Assembly (NCBI GenBank): GCA_963726085.1
Contig: CAVSAR010000001.1
Coordinates: 882,821-946,820 of the forward strand
DNA from: ZC4RG30 sp963726085
Lineage (GTDB): Bacteria; Pseudomonadota; Gammaproteobacteria; Steroidobacterales; Steroidobacteraceae
DNA: 64,000 nt
Direction: 5' to 3'
The notes below the pieces were generated by a model. The model made no database searches, was not told the DNA's origin, and was given only the letters and a program-made list of their open reading frames with translations. Made by a program: the position numbers and the translations under genes. This document shows positions 52,689 through 62,184 of the stretch, piece after piece (position 1 is the first letter of the stretch; each line of letters opens with the position of its first letter).

Positions 52689-53281
52689 CCGAGCGCAATG
52701 ATGCTTATTGGGACGACCTGGGCGTTGCCTGGTGTGCAATCAATCCCCAGATCGGGGTGATTGCTCCGAAGCTCAAGGCTCGGCTACGCCGCCAGTCGCT
52801 TTTGATCACGTCATGTCTCGTTGCTGGATTCACCCTAGGTGGCGCAGGCCTGCTTCTTGGGCTGTTTACGATCTGGAGTGGCTGGGCACCAGGCACGTTG
52901 AACTTCGTTGTGAGAGGCATCGCTATCGTCGTTATTTCGACTATCGGCTTGTTCGCGGCGGCACAATTTTCAGCTGTCAGATCAGACCAGGCCGCCAAAG
53001 CGCTATCGGAAATGATCGACCTTTCCATCAACAGGGCGCGGCGAACGCTTTTGATGCTCCGCCTGGGATTCTATGTGTGTGCGATTGCAGCGGTATTCGG
53101 GCTTGCAGGTACAGCGATTCGCTCACACCTCTCGGCGCCCCCGAAAATGTCTCCGATCGTCGATCTGGTGATACTTCTGATTTTCGCGCTCGGGCTCTTC
53201 GCCTATGGACGCTACGTCAATGCCGAACTGAAATGGATGCGCGCATTGAGCCACGCCCTGGCATTGGACAGCGAAAAGTAG
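52685..53281 (+). CDS. Four-helix membrane protein coupled to ECF sigma factor
   Basis: A 198-residue protein with a charged N-terminus (D-A-Y-W-D-D-L) and four hydrophobic helices, about 40-65, 73-93, 121-142 and 160-175, with a charged loop between helices two and three. It overlaps the sigma gene by four bases, so an anti-sigma or sensor role is plausible; no known motif is seen. Confidence 0.72.
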   Translation: MTERNDAYWDDLGVAWCAINPQIGVIAPKLKARLRRQSLLITSCLVAGFTLGGAGLLLGLFTIWSGWAPGTLNFVVRGIAIVVISTIGLFAAAQFSAVRSDQAAKALSEMIDLSINRARRTLLMLRLGFYVCAIAAVFGLAGTAIRSHLSAPPKMSPIVDLVILLIFALGLFAYGRYVNAELKWMRALSHALALDSEK

Positions 53282-53611
53282 GGATTCGCACAGGCCAATA
53301 GCTTCTGAAACCATAGACGCCTCCGGTGCGATTCAACCCCCGACGCTTTGGGTTAGTGGCTAGGTACGTAGAGCGGAATAAATGAGCCGACCCGTGTCGT
53401 GGTTGACCCGCACCCAACAATGCGGCGAGAGTCGCCACGGCTCGCCTTGACTCGTACGCCCGTTCGACAGGTGCCGCGGGTTCCTGCCTGTGCAGGTTGA
53501 TTCCACGAGGGGCCACTCCTCTTCGGGCAAGACCGACAACCAGATGACTGGATTGGCCACGACGCTGGCCGGAAAAGGCCAGCGCCGTCGCCTTTAGCCA
53601 GCAGCAGGCCG
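53282..53611. other. 330-bp intergenic region between convergent genes
   Basis: It holds no convincing gene. Short minus-strand frames (for example 53360-53560) lack a recognisable domain or ribosome-binding site. A hairpin near the right end (53563-53584) is the only notable structure. Confidence 0.5.
53563..53584. terminator. Hairpin between convergent genes
   Basis: CGCTGGCC / GGCCAGCG forms a perfect 8-bp stem with a six-base GGAAAA loop, near the 3' end of the secreted-protein gene at 53612 (minus strand). No clean T-tract follows, so termination is a guess. Confidence 0.4.
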
Positions 53612-54268
53612 TCAGAGCGAAGCTGGAGAATTGATCTTCACGCGCTTGGCAGTGATCTGACCTGTCAGCCCCGTCCATCCCGGCGGTAGCAGAACGGTCA
53701 CTTCATCCGACCCGTACGGCGTGATGGTGAAATTGCCTTTGAAGGTGTCTCCAGACGGATCGACGGTGACGGTCATTACGATGTGCACGGGACCAACCTC
53801 AGCTGCTGGCGTCTTCGGTGTGGTCGTCGGATCGGCAGGATTCCATGGCAAAGCAAAGTGATTCAGGTTGAATGTCGAATGTCCGGCCTGTTTCCAGACC
53901 CCCATGCAGAAATTGGATGTCGCCGGGTCACGGTTCGAATTCATGATCTCCGTTCCGTCGTCGTGCCATTGCTGAAATCCCTCATCTAGCTGCGCGTTGT
54001 CGGGGATGTTGAGCGGCGGTTTGTTGTTGCCAAGGGACGTCATCTTGACTTTCCACATGCCGACGATGGCAGGTGAGTCTTCACGATCCACCATGATGAA
54101 GCGCAGTGGGGCGCCATTCTGCGGCGCCCAGGTCGCCGGGACGAAGTTGCGATAGTCCGGCGCCAGGCAGCCTGCCTGCGCGCTCGGGAACGCGGCGGCG
54201 CCAAGCACGCCAAATCCGACCGCCAGGAGTGAACGACGCAGAGTCAACTTAACTGCATGGGTGAGCAT
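53612..54268 (-). CDS. Exported protein of unknown function
   Basis: A 218-residue protein. Seen: signal peptide (S-L-L-A-V-G-F-G-V-L-G-A-A-A-F, cleaved near A-Q-A-G), then F-I-M-V-D-R-E-D-S-P-A-I-V-G-M-W-K-V-K-M-T and N-S-N-R-D-P-A-T-S-N-F-C-M-G-V-W-K, a beta-rich secreted domain. Cysteines near residues 34 and 120 could form a disulfide. I do not recognise a named family. Confidence 0.75.
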   Translation of the reverse strand: MLTHAVKLTLRRSLLAVGFGVLGAAAFPSAQAGCLAPDYRNFVPATWAPQNGAPLRFIMVDREDSPAIVGMWKVKMTSLGNNKPPLNIPDNAQLDEGFQQWHDDGTEIMNSNRDPATSNFCMGVWKQAGHSTFNLNHFALPWNPADPTTTPKTPAAEVGPVHIVMTVTVDPSGDTFKGNFTITPYGSDEVTVLLPPGWTGLTGQITAKRVKINSPASL

Positions 54269-54980
54269 ATGGTTCTCCCTCTTGATTAAGTGTGGCGATG
54301 GTGAATGAGCAGTAGACGAGTCTTCCGCGAGTCGTGCTGCGCGAGCGGCCCGGGGAGCCCGCGGTCGCCCCTTGCCAGAGCCGCAAAGGTTAGCGCCAGC
54401 TACGTGATCCGGCCAGACAGCAGAAATGGGCTTCGGTCAGGTCGAGCCCCGACTGCCACGCCAGTATCGGCCCAAGCATGGTATGCGCGCAGACATTGGC
54501 AGGGTGAGCATCGACGCGCAGAGGCTGCGGCGTCCGCCGCAATGGCCAAAGATAAATTCAGGATTTCGCGGCTTGTCCACCACAGCGGCGAGCAGCGTGT
54601 TTTACCGGCCGACCATGTGCGGAAGTACCACGTGGGGCGCAGGCGCTAGTCGACAGATGGTCATTGGTCAGTAAGGACGGGGAGGCCCCAAGCGACACCG
54701 CAAACTACTGGCGCCCGGGGAAAGATCCGATCCCAGACCTGTGGGCTCGTGGATAGATATAAATACATATAATCAATAGGTTACATGAAAATGCCGCACC
54801 ATCGTCATCGATCAACGTAGCACCATCGGGAATCGCATTGGTTCTACGTCGATGCCAATTGCACACCAACCAAACCTGCGATATGCGGTCCCTGAGTGTC
54901 CCACCGCACAGCCGGCCCTAGTACCCCTGGGTCACAGTGCGCGGCGCATCGAACGCTGGATTTGCCGGTAGGTACAGTTT
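54269..54980. other. 712-bp gene-poor region with AT-rich promoter-like patch
   Basis: No gene is supported; short plus-strand frames here have no domain or ribosome-binding site. Around 54754-54795 an AT-rich patch holds TATAAT (54768-54773), a promoter -10 match without a clear -35, followed by a 12-codon frame at 54785 with repeated histidine. The histidine kinase start is 208 bases past TATAAT, so it may serve that gene. Confidence 0.4.
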
Positions 54981-56273
54981 ATGAACGATTTTGTCATCGC
55001 CTCCGATATGTCCTTAGAGGATGACATCGCGGCCGTGGCTCGCATCGAAGTTGTCCCTGCAATTCTGGACGTGGTCTGCCGCATCACGGGTATGGGGTTC
55101 GCCGCGATCGCCCGAGTGACCGAACGCCGGTGGATTGCATGTTCCGTCAAGGACGACATCCGATTCGGATTAAAGGCCGGTGGTGAACTAGACATTGAAT
55201 CCACCATTTGTAACCAGATCCGACAGCACGGCAAGATTGTAGCCATCAATGACGTGGCCGAAGACGATGCCTATCGCGAACATGCAACCGCCGCGACATA
55301 CGGCTTCCGCAGCTACGTCGCGATTCCGATCTTTCTACGCAACGGCGTATTCTTTGGAACGCTTTGTGCACTCGATCCGCGTCCCGCGCTGGTCAACACG
55401 CCGGAAGTGCTCGGTATCCTGAAGGCATTCGCGGAGCTCATCGCCTTTCAGCTGCAGGCACAGCAGCGACTGGAAGTCGCGGAGGCCGACCTGCTCACGG
55501 AACGCGAGGCTTCGGAGTTGCGTGAACAGTTCATAGCCGTACTTGGCCACGATCTGCGCAATCCGCTCGCTGCAATCATGGCAGGCACCCGGGTATTGCA
55601 GAAACTGCCGGTGCAAGATGCGGCCCTTCCCGTTGTGGCGATGATGCATCGAAGCGTCAAGCGCATGACCGAGCTTATCGATATGGTGCTCGATTTTGCG
55701 CGCGCCAGGCTTGGTTCGGGACTGGGACTGGAGCTTCAAGCCAGCGGCTCGCTCGAACCCGTGCTGCAACAAGTGGCTGACGAACTGCAGGCCGCATCTC
55801 CAGACAGGGTCGTCGAGTTGCAGATGGACCTCTCGGAATCGGTGTATTGTGATCCCGGACGCATTGGGCAGCTGGCATCAAATCTGATCAGCAATGCGGT
55901 CACCCACGGCGCGACCGGCGTTCCAGTGCGTATAGCCGCTTTCACGTCCCTGGGCATGCTGGAACTGACGGTTGCAAATGGCGGCGAACCCATACAGCCA
56001 GCGATGTTCGGAAAGCTGTTCATGCCGTTTGTACGGGCATCTGTGCGGCCGAATCAGCAGGGATTGGGACTCGGGCTGTATATCGCTCAGGAAATAGCGC
56101 GCGCGCACGCAGGCACACTTTCGGTTACATCGAATGAGCGAGAGACGCGGTTTACGTTTCGCATGCCGTGCGGAGGGGGCTTGCGGCCAACTCCTGAGGG
56201 CCGAGAATTTGAACTGCCCGCTCCAAAGTCAAAAATGCGTGCCGACAATAAATTTAATCAACCAACGGTCTGA
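54981..56273 (+). CDS. GAF-domain sensor histidine kinase
   Basis: A 430-residue cytoplasmic kinase. Seen: N-terminal GAF (R-S-Y-V-A-I-P-I-F, G-T-L-C-A-L-D), dimerisation region with A-V-L-G-H-D-L-R-N-P (His190), N-box L-I-S-N-A-V, and ATP-site G-L-G-L-G-L-Y. No response regulator lies beside it. Its 3' end overlaps the convergent barrel gene by 45 bases. Confidence 0.9.
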   Translation: MNDFVIASDMSLEDDIAAVARIEVVPAILDVVCRITGMGFAAIARVTERRWIACSVKDDIRFGLKAGGELDIESTICNQIRQHGKIVAINDVAEDDAYREHATAATYGFRSYVAIPIFLRNGVFFGTLCALDPRPALVNTPEVLGILKAFAELIAFQLQAQQRLEVAEADLLTEREASELREQFIAVLGHDLRNPLAAIMAGTRVLQKLPVQDAALPVVAMMHRSVKRMTELIDMVLDFARARLGSGLGLELQASGSLEPVLQQVADELQAASPDRVVELQMDLSESVYCDPGRIGQLASNLISNAVTHGATGVPVRIAAFTSLGMLELTVANGGEPIQPAMFGKLFMPFVRASVRPNQQGLGLGLYIAQEIARAHAGTLSVTSNERETRFTFRMPCGGGLRPTPEGREFELPAPKSKMRADNKFNQPTV

Positions 56274-56975
56274 CGCAGTGGTCAAGCCGTAGCCAATTCC
56301 AGCGTTGAGGTCAAACTTTCCCAGCTGCGTATCAAGGACAGCGAACAGCGTTTCGCTCTGCTGGTTCAGGTGTCCAAGATTGTTCAGCGGACCGCACTCG
56401 TTATAACTCTCCAATCCGAGTTGGTACCCTGCATTGGTCTTGTACGCAATCTTGGTATCGATATCTAGCGACAATGGGCTGCTGGGCGTACTCAGGCTCC
56501 AATCCAGGTTCGGATTGACCGCGAATGTCCAACGGCCGGAGCGATACCCATATATGCCTTTGAGCTCGGCGTTCCAAGCAGCTTGCGATACGCGCAGGGT
56601 CGTTTTTCCAATTTCAAGATTTGCGCCCCAGAACGAACCACTGGCTTCATCATGCGGATAGATATATTTCAGCCGAATCTTTGCGCCGTCATAGTTTGGG
56701 GAGTTGCCAGACGCGGTGGTCGTAAGTACGTAAAGTCCCAGCTCCAAGGCATCGCTGATTCCATAATAGAACTCCGGAGTAAGTCGGTAGACGTGATTCG
56801 GCGGTTGCGCACCTGGGTAATCCGGCGTACCACTTCCAGAGATCACGATATTGTTATGCACATCCATGCCGAAACCACCGGGCTTGCTCATGTCGTCCAT
56901 GTAGACCTGGATTTCCTCCGGTGCACCCGCAACCGATCCACTGACAAGACCAACACCAATGGCCGTGGAACACAT
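56229..56975 (-). CDS. Outer-membrane beta-barrel protein (transporter/porin-like)
   Basis: A 248-residue protein ending in aromatic F. Seen: a short signal-like start (M-C-S-T-A-I-G-V-G-L-V), E-E-I-Q-V-Y-M-D-D-M, V-Y-R-L-T-P-E-F-Y-Y-G-I, L-R-L/I-R-L-K-Y-I, and alternating barrel strands to the end G-T-H-F. The upstream open frame is long but has no signal character; a start at 56975 is preferred. Convergent overlap with a histidine kinase. Confidence 0.72.
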   Translation of the reverse strand: MCSTAIGVGLVSGSVAGAPEEIQVYMDDMSKPGGFGMDVHNNIVISGSGTPDYPGAQPPNHVYRLTPEFYYGISDALELGLYVLTTTASGNSPNYDGAKIRLKYIYPHDEASGSFWGANLEIGKTTLRVSQAAWNAELKGIYGYRSGRWTFAVNPNLDWSLSTPSSPLSLDIDTKIAYKTNAGYQLGLESYNECGPLNNLGHLNQQSETLFAVLDTQLGKFDLNAGIGYGLTTASDRWLIKFIVGTHF

Positions 56976-57392
56976 GAATGGGAAGCTTGTTAGCCACCCG
57001 GTGCGAAAACGTTCGCGCGCTCTACAGGGTTTTCCATGTTCAAAGCCCAGGGCGTTGTCGCGAGGTCTGGCTAGGGCCTGAATGTCCGATCGAAGCTCTC
57101 CTGGCCGATGAATTGATGCCAAATGCAAATCTGGATGCCCAAATGGACGCACCCAGACGCAAGTGGCATGAAGCAAGTACAATTCCGTCCGATTGAGCAC
57201 AGAAGCATCCCTATCGGTATGAGCCTGGCCGGCCGCTGGATCAACGTCGAGGTCTACCACAGGTCCGCCGGTCGCCCCGGCCCCGGGAGCACTCTTGAAT
57301 GGGGATTTCAGCGGTGGTAAACGAACGAGCATCGTTATGGCACTAAGTGCTCGGCTATACGGCTGCACGATGAACCAAGGGGCGACAACTAC
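56976..57392. other. 417-bp region without a supported gene
   Basis: Open frames here are continuations of the barrel gene without homology. No hairpin or repeat stood out. Confidence 0.5.
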
Positions 57393-57935
57393 TTATCGGC
57401 CACGCTTATAGAGCCCGTCGAAGACAGTCGCCCATGCCGGCTGCTCAGCCTTCATCGTTTGCCAGAGCTGGCGCACGGACCCATCTCCCTGTGGCGTCCA
57501 TGTTATGCGGTGCCTGACAGAGGCATTTGTCTTTGGGTCCGGACGCTCGCCCTCAAGAACCATGCTACCGCCGACAAGCCCCCCATTGAGTTCGAGGACT
57601 CCGCCGCGATCGTCTATCCAAGTCTGGTGCCATCGGTGCCGATTGCGGTCGTAGAAGTTGATGCTCCGGCCTCGACTGCCATCGACGGAGCGCCATGATT
57701 CAAAGAGCGCACAGCGCTTCAAGTCTTGCTCAATACTGTTCTGGCCGGCCGGCTGCTGGCCTTCGGTGACGCTCCAATTCCCGATCCAGAAATCAAACTG
57801 TCGGTACTCCGCCGACTCGCAGATCGGCGCCGAATCGGAGAGGGCTAGTTTCGCATCATCAGCGAATGCGCCAAGATTCCAACAAAATGCGACCGTTGCG
57901 CCAATTAGTACCTGGCGGATCGAGCGTTGCAGCAT
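57393..57935 (-). CDS. Exported DUF1579-like protein
   Basis: A 180-residue protein. Seen: signal peptide from M-L-Q-R-S-I-R-Q-V-L, then F-D-F-W-I-G-N-W-S-V, N-F-Y-D-R and H-R-I-T-W-T, the lipocalin-like pattern of the DUF1579 family. A start 15 codons earlier is less likely. Function unknown. Confidence 0.75.
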   Translation of the reverse strand: MLQRSIRQVLIGATVAFCWNLGAFADDAKLALSDSAPICESAEYRQFDFWIGNWSVTEGQQPAGQNSIEQDLKRCALFESWRSVDGSRGRSINFYDRNRHRWHQTWIDDRGGVLELNGGLVGGSMVLEGERPDPKTNASVRHRITWTPQGDGSVRQLWQTMKAEQPAWATVFDGLYKRGR

Positions 57936-58336
57936 CTTCGACTCCAGAATATGCAGATTAATGCCCTGACCCCTGACCAACCTTGCTGATTCTACTGATC
58001 ATAAGCGACCGTTTCGACAATTGAGATTGTGGCGCCGCGATGGCGGAACTTACCTCAAATGGAGCCCAGTTCAATGACATAGGCAGCCCCTCTTCACCCT
58101 ACGTTGCGCCAAGAGTCCCTGAGGGCCGCCAAGGCACGCGGCGCCTCTAGTTCCGGCTGGCGCGCTGACATCGTTACCGTCTACACCAGCAATGCAATCG
58201 CACGGTTTGCACTCAGGTGTACACATGGCTGTAGCTGAACCTTGCTGACAGGACAACACCGTTTCGCTCTTGCCGAAGATCAATGTGCAGCCTCGCAAAG
58301 GGTCCACAGCATGTGGCAAAGCCGATCGGGTCGTAT
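57936..58336. other. 401-bp region without a supported gene
   Basis: A minus-strand frame at 58071-58340 lacks domain features. No terminator or repeat was recognised. Confidence 0.5.
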
Positions 58337-60235
58337 TCAAACCTCCGGTGACTCGCCCATGGCCCTAAATATCACGGGCTCTCGCGACGAATCTGGCCGG
58401 TGGCTGACCGGCAGCATAATAGTGAATATCGCGCCTCCGTCTGGATGGTTGTTGGCGTTGATGCTACCCCCATGCGCATCCACGATGGTGCGCACGATTG
58501 CAAGTCCGATTCCAACTCCGTGCGGCTTGGTCGTGACGAACGGCGTGAACAACTTGGCCACAAGATCCTCTGGCAATCCCGGTCCCGTGTCGCGAACGGA
58601 GACTTCAACCATGGCGTGCCCGAGTTCGTAGCTAATGGTGATGTGACGTCTTTCGGGCGATATCTCCGCCATTGCATCCATGGCGTTCATCAGCAGGTTC
58701 ACGAATACTTGCTGCAGGAGCACCGGATCGCCGCTGACAACGCAGGACGTAGAAGGCAGATCGACGCTTACCTTTATCTGCCGCGCCATGAACTCGTGGG
58801 CAACGAGGGCAAGCGCGTCATCGATAAACGTCTGAAATACGACTGGTTTCTTCTGCAGTTGCCGACTCCGCAGCATTGTCCGGTTGCGTTCGATGATATT
58901 CGCGGCCCGGACTCCGTCCGCGTGAATGTCTGCCACGATTTCATCGAGTATTTCCGGCGTCACGCTTCTACTTGCAATCATCGTCTTCAGCGCCTCTGCG
59001 TTAAACATCACTGCGCTGATAGGCTGGCCAAGCTCATGTGCGAACGAGCTGGACAGCGCCGACATCGTCTCGCGCCGGCTGACGTCGGCCGCAAGAGAAA
59101 GGTTTCGGCGGTTTTGATTTTCGGCGCTCCGCCGCGCGCGGCGCTCGAGAAGGAGTCCGACAATCAGTATGGCCTGGAGCACCAATGCTCCCGCCACGGC
59201 CATCACGGTGCCCCGGTATTCGCTCCACAGCGTCGGACCCTGGAACTTCACCAGATTGCCAGGCGGCAATCGACTCTCGGGGATGTGCCAGCGCTTTAAC
59301 TCACGCCAGTCAAATACGGGCCGCCCGAGCGGCTGGACCGGTATTACCAGATTTTTAGGGGACTCGCCGCTCAGAAGCCGATGAGCAACATCGGTCGTGC
59401 GTCGGCTAAGCTCGTTTACGGCCACCATCCTTCCGCCAACTATGCCCGACCCCAGGTACACGTCATGTGCAGCAAACAGGGGCGAATTGGCGGCTGCGTG
59501 CAGGTCGGCGAGCGCCCGCTCGTCCGCGTAGTCGGCTCCCGTCGCATCGGTGCCCAGAGTCATGAAGTAGATCGCCGAATGCGCCGGAAGGCTCGAGCTG
59601 CGACGCACGATTTCCGGAAATGACAAATCGTCCGACCAAACTATAGTCACGCGACCCCGAAACCGCCTGAATTGTTCCTCGAGCCGATGGCGCCAGAAGT
59701 CGCGGATCGGGCCATAGCCAACGATCATGAATATCTGCTTGGTCTCGGGCAGAATGCGGAGGATATCGTCGATGATCGCGGGGAAATCGTTGAGAACGGG
59801 GACGGCGATTTCGTTTTCGCCCATGGGCGCATTGCCTAGGAATCGCTGGTCGACGGCACCGAAAAGCAGCGGCGCGCCAGGAAAAAGCTGCTGCCGATAC
59901 TTGCGCGCGAATACTGACGCCGGTCCGCCAAAGGCCATGACCAGGTCCGGCTTGGCGCCCTCCGCATAGAGGGAGCGAACGTAGTTGACGACCGACTGTT
60001 CGGGCGCACTGACGAATCCGGTTGGTCCCACGACAACCTGGACGAAATTGACGGGTCCTCCGACAAGCCGCTCCAGGTCTATGCGGACGTCGGCGGTGAA
60101 CGAATCCAGGATGAGATTGCCGCGATCGAACGATTGCAATATCAGGACCTGCCGGACCGGCAGCTCTGCTGCACCTGACATAGTGGTCAGGACAAGCAAG
60201 GCGGTCAGCGCGGCCCACCGTAATCTGGCACTCAT
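58337..60235 (-). CDS. Hybrid sensor: ABC substrate-binding-like periplasmic domain plus histidine kinase
   Basis: A 632-residue protein. Seen: signal sequence, a periplasmic domain (about 25-335) resembling ABC-type substrate-binding proteins (L-I-L-Q-S-F-D-R, then L-V-M-A-F-G-G-P), a transmembrane helix (about 342-363), then a kinase with S-F-A-H-E-L-G-Q-P (His400), V-N-L-L-M-N-A-M-D-A-M, D-T-G-P-G-L-P and V-G-I-G-L-A-I-V. H-E-L-x-Q-P resembles NtrB/FixL-type kinases. Start ATG 60235. No adjacent regulator. Confidence 0.88.
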   Translation of the reverse strand: MSARLRWAALTALLVLTTMSGAAELPVRQVLILQSFDRGNLILDSFTADVRIDLERLVGGPVNFVQVVVGPTGFVSAPEQSVVNYVRSLYAEGAKPDLVMAFGGPASVFARKYRQQLFPGAPLLFGAVDQRFLGNAPMGENEIAVPVLNDFPAIIDDILRILPETKQIFMIVGYGPIRDFWRHRLEEQFRRFRGRVTIVWSDDLSFPEIVRRSSSLPAHSAIYFMTLGTDATGADYADERALADLHAAANSPLFAAHDVYLGSGIVGGRMVAVNELSRRTTDVAHRLLSGESPKNLVIPVQPLGRPVFDWRELKRWHIPESRLPPGNLVKFQGPTLWSEYRGTVMAVAGALVLQAILIVGLLLERRARRSAENQNRRNLSLAADVSRRETMSALSSSFAHELGQPISAVMFNAEALKTMIASRSVTPEILDEIVADIHADGVRAANIIERNRTMLRSRQLQKKPVVFQTFIDDALALVAHEFMARQIKVSVDLPSTSCVVSGDPVLLQQVFVNLLMNAMDAMAEISPERRHITISYELGHAMVEVSVRDTGPGLPEDLVAKLFTPFVTTKPHGVGIGLAIVRTIVDAHGGSINANNHPDGGAIFTIMLPVSHRPDSSREPVIFRAMGESPEV

Positions 60236-60331
60236 GCGCACATCTGAACGCCATCTTGCGCCCGAATGCAAGAGTCAGGCGCACCTCGGAAGTGCGCCCT
60301 GCCTTGAATGCCTGTTCAGGACGCGCAGATC

Positions 60332-60502
60332 CTACTTTCCCGTGAAGCGCGTATACGTGCGCCCAATCCATGGCCAATGTCCATTTTCGGCCGTATTCGG
60401 ACAATCGGGCCGCGATTTGTCATCCCGGTCAGCAACCGGTCGTAGGTACATCTTGTCGCCTTCCTTGACGCCAGAGACCGCGCAAAACGGCACCACATTC
60501 AT
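60332..60502 (-). CDS. Possible small protein (56 aa), unverified
   Basis: A frame with ATG 60502 and TAG 60332 encoding 56 residues: V-K-E-G-D-K-M-Y-L-R-P-V-A-D-R, C-P-N-T-A-E-N-G-H-W-P-W-I-G-R-T. It reads like a protein and sits in the 346-base gap between the kinase and acyltransferase genes. No ribosome-binding site is clear and no family is known to me, so this is tentative. Confidence 0.35.
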   Translation of the reverse strand: MNVVPFCAVSGVKEGDKMYLRPVADRDDKSRPDCPNTAENGHWPWIGRTYTRFTGK

Positions 60503-60581
60503 GCCCGGGACCGCGCCGTAGATCTGATCTGATGAGCGTGGATGTTGTTAAGCTGGCAAACGACTCCTGCTTGGATAAACG

Positions 60582-61664
60582 GTGACTTCCCCGCAGAACA
60601 ACAACTTTGACCTGATCAGGCTGGCCGCGGCACTGCAGGTTGCCTATATCCACAGCGCCGGTCAGTTCGGCACCATCATTGGTGACTACCCGTTAATCAG
60701 TCTGATATCCAAATTCCCTGGGGTGCCGGTATTCTTTTTCATCAGTGGCTACCTGATCAGTAAGTCCTTCGAAACTAATTCAAACTGGCGTGATTACGCG
60801 CGGAATCGCGTGCTTCGAATTTATCCGGCCCTGTTGGTGTGTTTCGCTGTGTCGCTCACGGCAATCTGGCTGTGCGGGTTTTTCTCGGGCCGGGACGTTC
60901 CCCGCGGCGAGTTCATTGCGTGGATTGCTGCGCAAGTGACGATCGGCCAAGTCTACAACCCGCCCTTCATCAACCAACCGCCAATTTGGGGACTCAACCT
61001 CAGTTTATGGACGATTGGTGTGGAGCTGCAATTCTATTTGCTGGTGCCGCTTATGTACTCGTTTCTGGGCCTCGCCCGGATACCGGTGCGACGCGCAAAT
61101 CTCATTCTCCTCTGTGCGATCTTGGCCTTTCTTGCCATCAAGGAAGTGGATTTTGCCAGGAGATCCGGTATGCACAGCGGCTTCTTGCCGCAGATCTCGG
61201 AGGCTCTGTTCATCCCATGGTTTTACATGTTCTTGGTGGGCGTCCTCTTCCAGAGGAATTCGACCGTCTTGCAGCGCTGGCTTGCGGGACGCTTTGTGTA
61301 TGTGTTCCTCGCGTATAGCGCACTGGCGGTGTTCACGTCCCATGAGCTGCACTGGGCGTTGAACGACTCACCACAGCCGGTGCTGTTTTTTGGACTGGCG
61401 CTGGTGGTTTTCAGTGCGGCCTTCTCCGCCCCCAGACTGAGTGAGCGACTACTGCACAAGAACGATGTTTCATATGGTCTGTATATTTACCATCGCCCCG
61501 TATTGAACGTTCTGGCGCTGACCGGAGTGCTGTGGGGGCACGCTGGATTAGTGACAGCGCTCGTGACAAGCATCGCGCTGGCATATGCATCCTGGCGTCT
61601 CATCGAGAAGCCGGCGCTGACTCTCAAGCGTCGCCCGCTCTATAAGCATGCCCCCCAATTGTGA
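60582..61664 (+). CDS. Acyltransferase-3 family membrane O-acyltransferase
   Basis: A 360-residue polytopic protein. Seen: N-terminal N-N-F-D-L-I-R-L-A-A-A, I-H-S-A-G-Q conserved His, F-F-I-S-G-Y-L-I, W-T-I-G-V-E-L-Q-F-Y-L and Y-G-L-Y-I-Y-H, the OafA/NodX-like pattern that adds acyl groups to surface sugars. GTG start at 60582. Confidence 0.92.
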   Translation: MTSPQNNNFDLIRLAAALQVAYIHSAGQFGTIIGDYPLISLISKFPGVPVFFFISGYLISKSFETNSNWRDYARNRVLRIYPALLVCFAVSLTAIWLCGFFSGRDVPRGEFIAWIAAQVTIGQVYNPPFINQPPIWGLNLSLWTIGVELQFYLLVPLMYSFLGLARIPVRRANLILLCAILAFLAIKEVDFARRSGMHSGFLPQISEALFIPWFYMFLVGVLFQRNSTVLQRWLAGRFVYVFLAYSALAVFTSHELHWALNDSPQPVLFFGLALVVFSAAFSAPRLSERLLHKNDVSYGLYIYHRPVLNVLALTGVLWGHAGLVTALVTSIALAYASWRLIEKPALTLKRRPLYKHAPQL

Positions 61665-61863
61665 GCGAATAGCTGGACCGGATTTCGTTGGGACGGCTCC
61701 TCCCGCGACCCCCACTGAATTTGGTCTGCAGTGTGACGCTTGTTGCGGCGGGAAATACCCATACCCGCTGACGACAGTTCGCAAAAGCGCGACTTTGGCG
61801 CCGCAAAGCGGACACTGGCCACCTACAACCAAATGTCGATGTCGGACACCCAAACGAAGCCTA

Positions 61864-61908
61864 TGGCGCGCCCGGAGAGATTCGAACTCCCGGCCTTCTG
61901 GTTCGTAG
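61864..61908 (-). mobile_element. 3' fragment of tRNA-Arg(ACG): probable attachment-site duplication
   Basis: Read on the minus strand this 45-base tract is the anticodon loop CTACGAA, the variable region, the T-arm GGGAGTTCGAATCTCTC, an acceptor 3' strand CGGGCGC and GCCA, i.e. the 3' part of a tRNA-Arg with anticodon ACG. The 5' half is absent: sequence diverges right at the anticodon loop. A truncated tRNA 3' end is the usual remnant (attR) of element integration; the element should lie on the 5' side (higher coordinates). Confidence 0.75.
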
Positions 61909-62184
61909 TTGGCGACTGTGACGTCAAATCAACAACTTAGATGGCTCTCCCTCACCCTACCTTTTGCCGAACCTTGTAGCGGCAAGCCAAAGCAGGCGGT
62001 GCCAATACGATTTCTTTGAGGCTCCCGAAGCGCGTACCTACGCGTCGCGACCCTGGCCAAGCTCCGCATACTGCCAGAAGCCGAAATTACCGGACTTCCA
62101 TTCACAACTCCAATGCAGCCTCTTGTCGGAGCCAACGGGCGGCGCGCGGACTTATACTGGCGATCTACCAGTTTGGGGAGTCAC

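Noticed and set aside
54305..54649. 114-codon plus-strand frame
   Set aside because: Arg/Ser/Ala-rich with no ribosome-binding site or domain.
61864..61908. A complete tRNA gene
   Set aside because: No 5' acceptor strand, D-arm or 5' anticodon stem precedes the anticodon loop.
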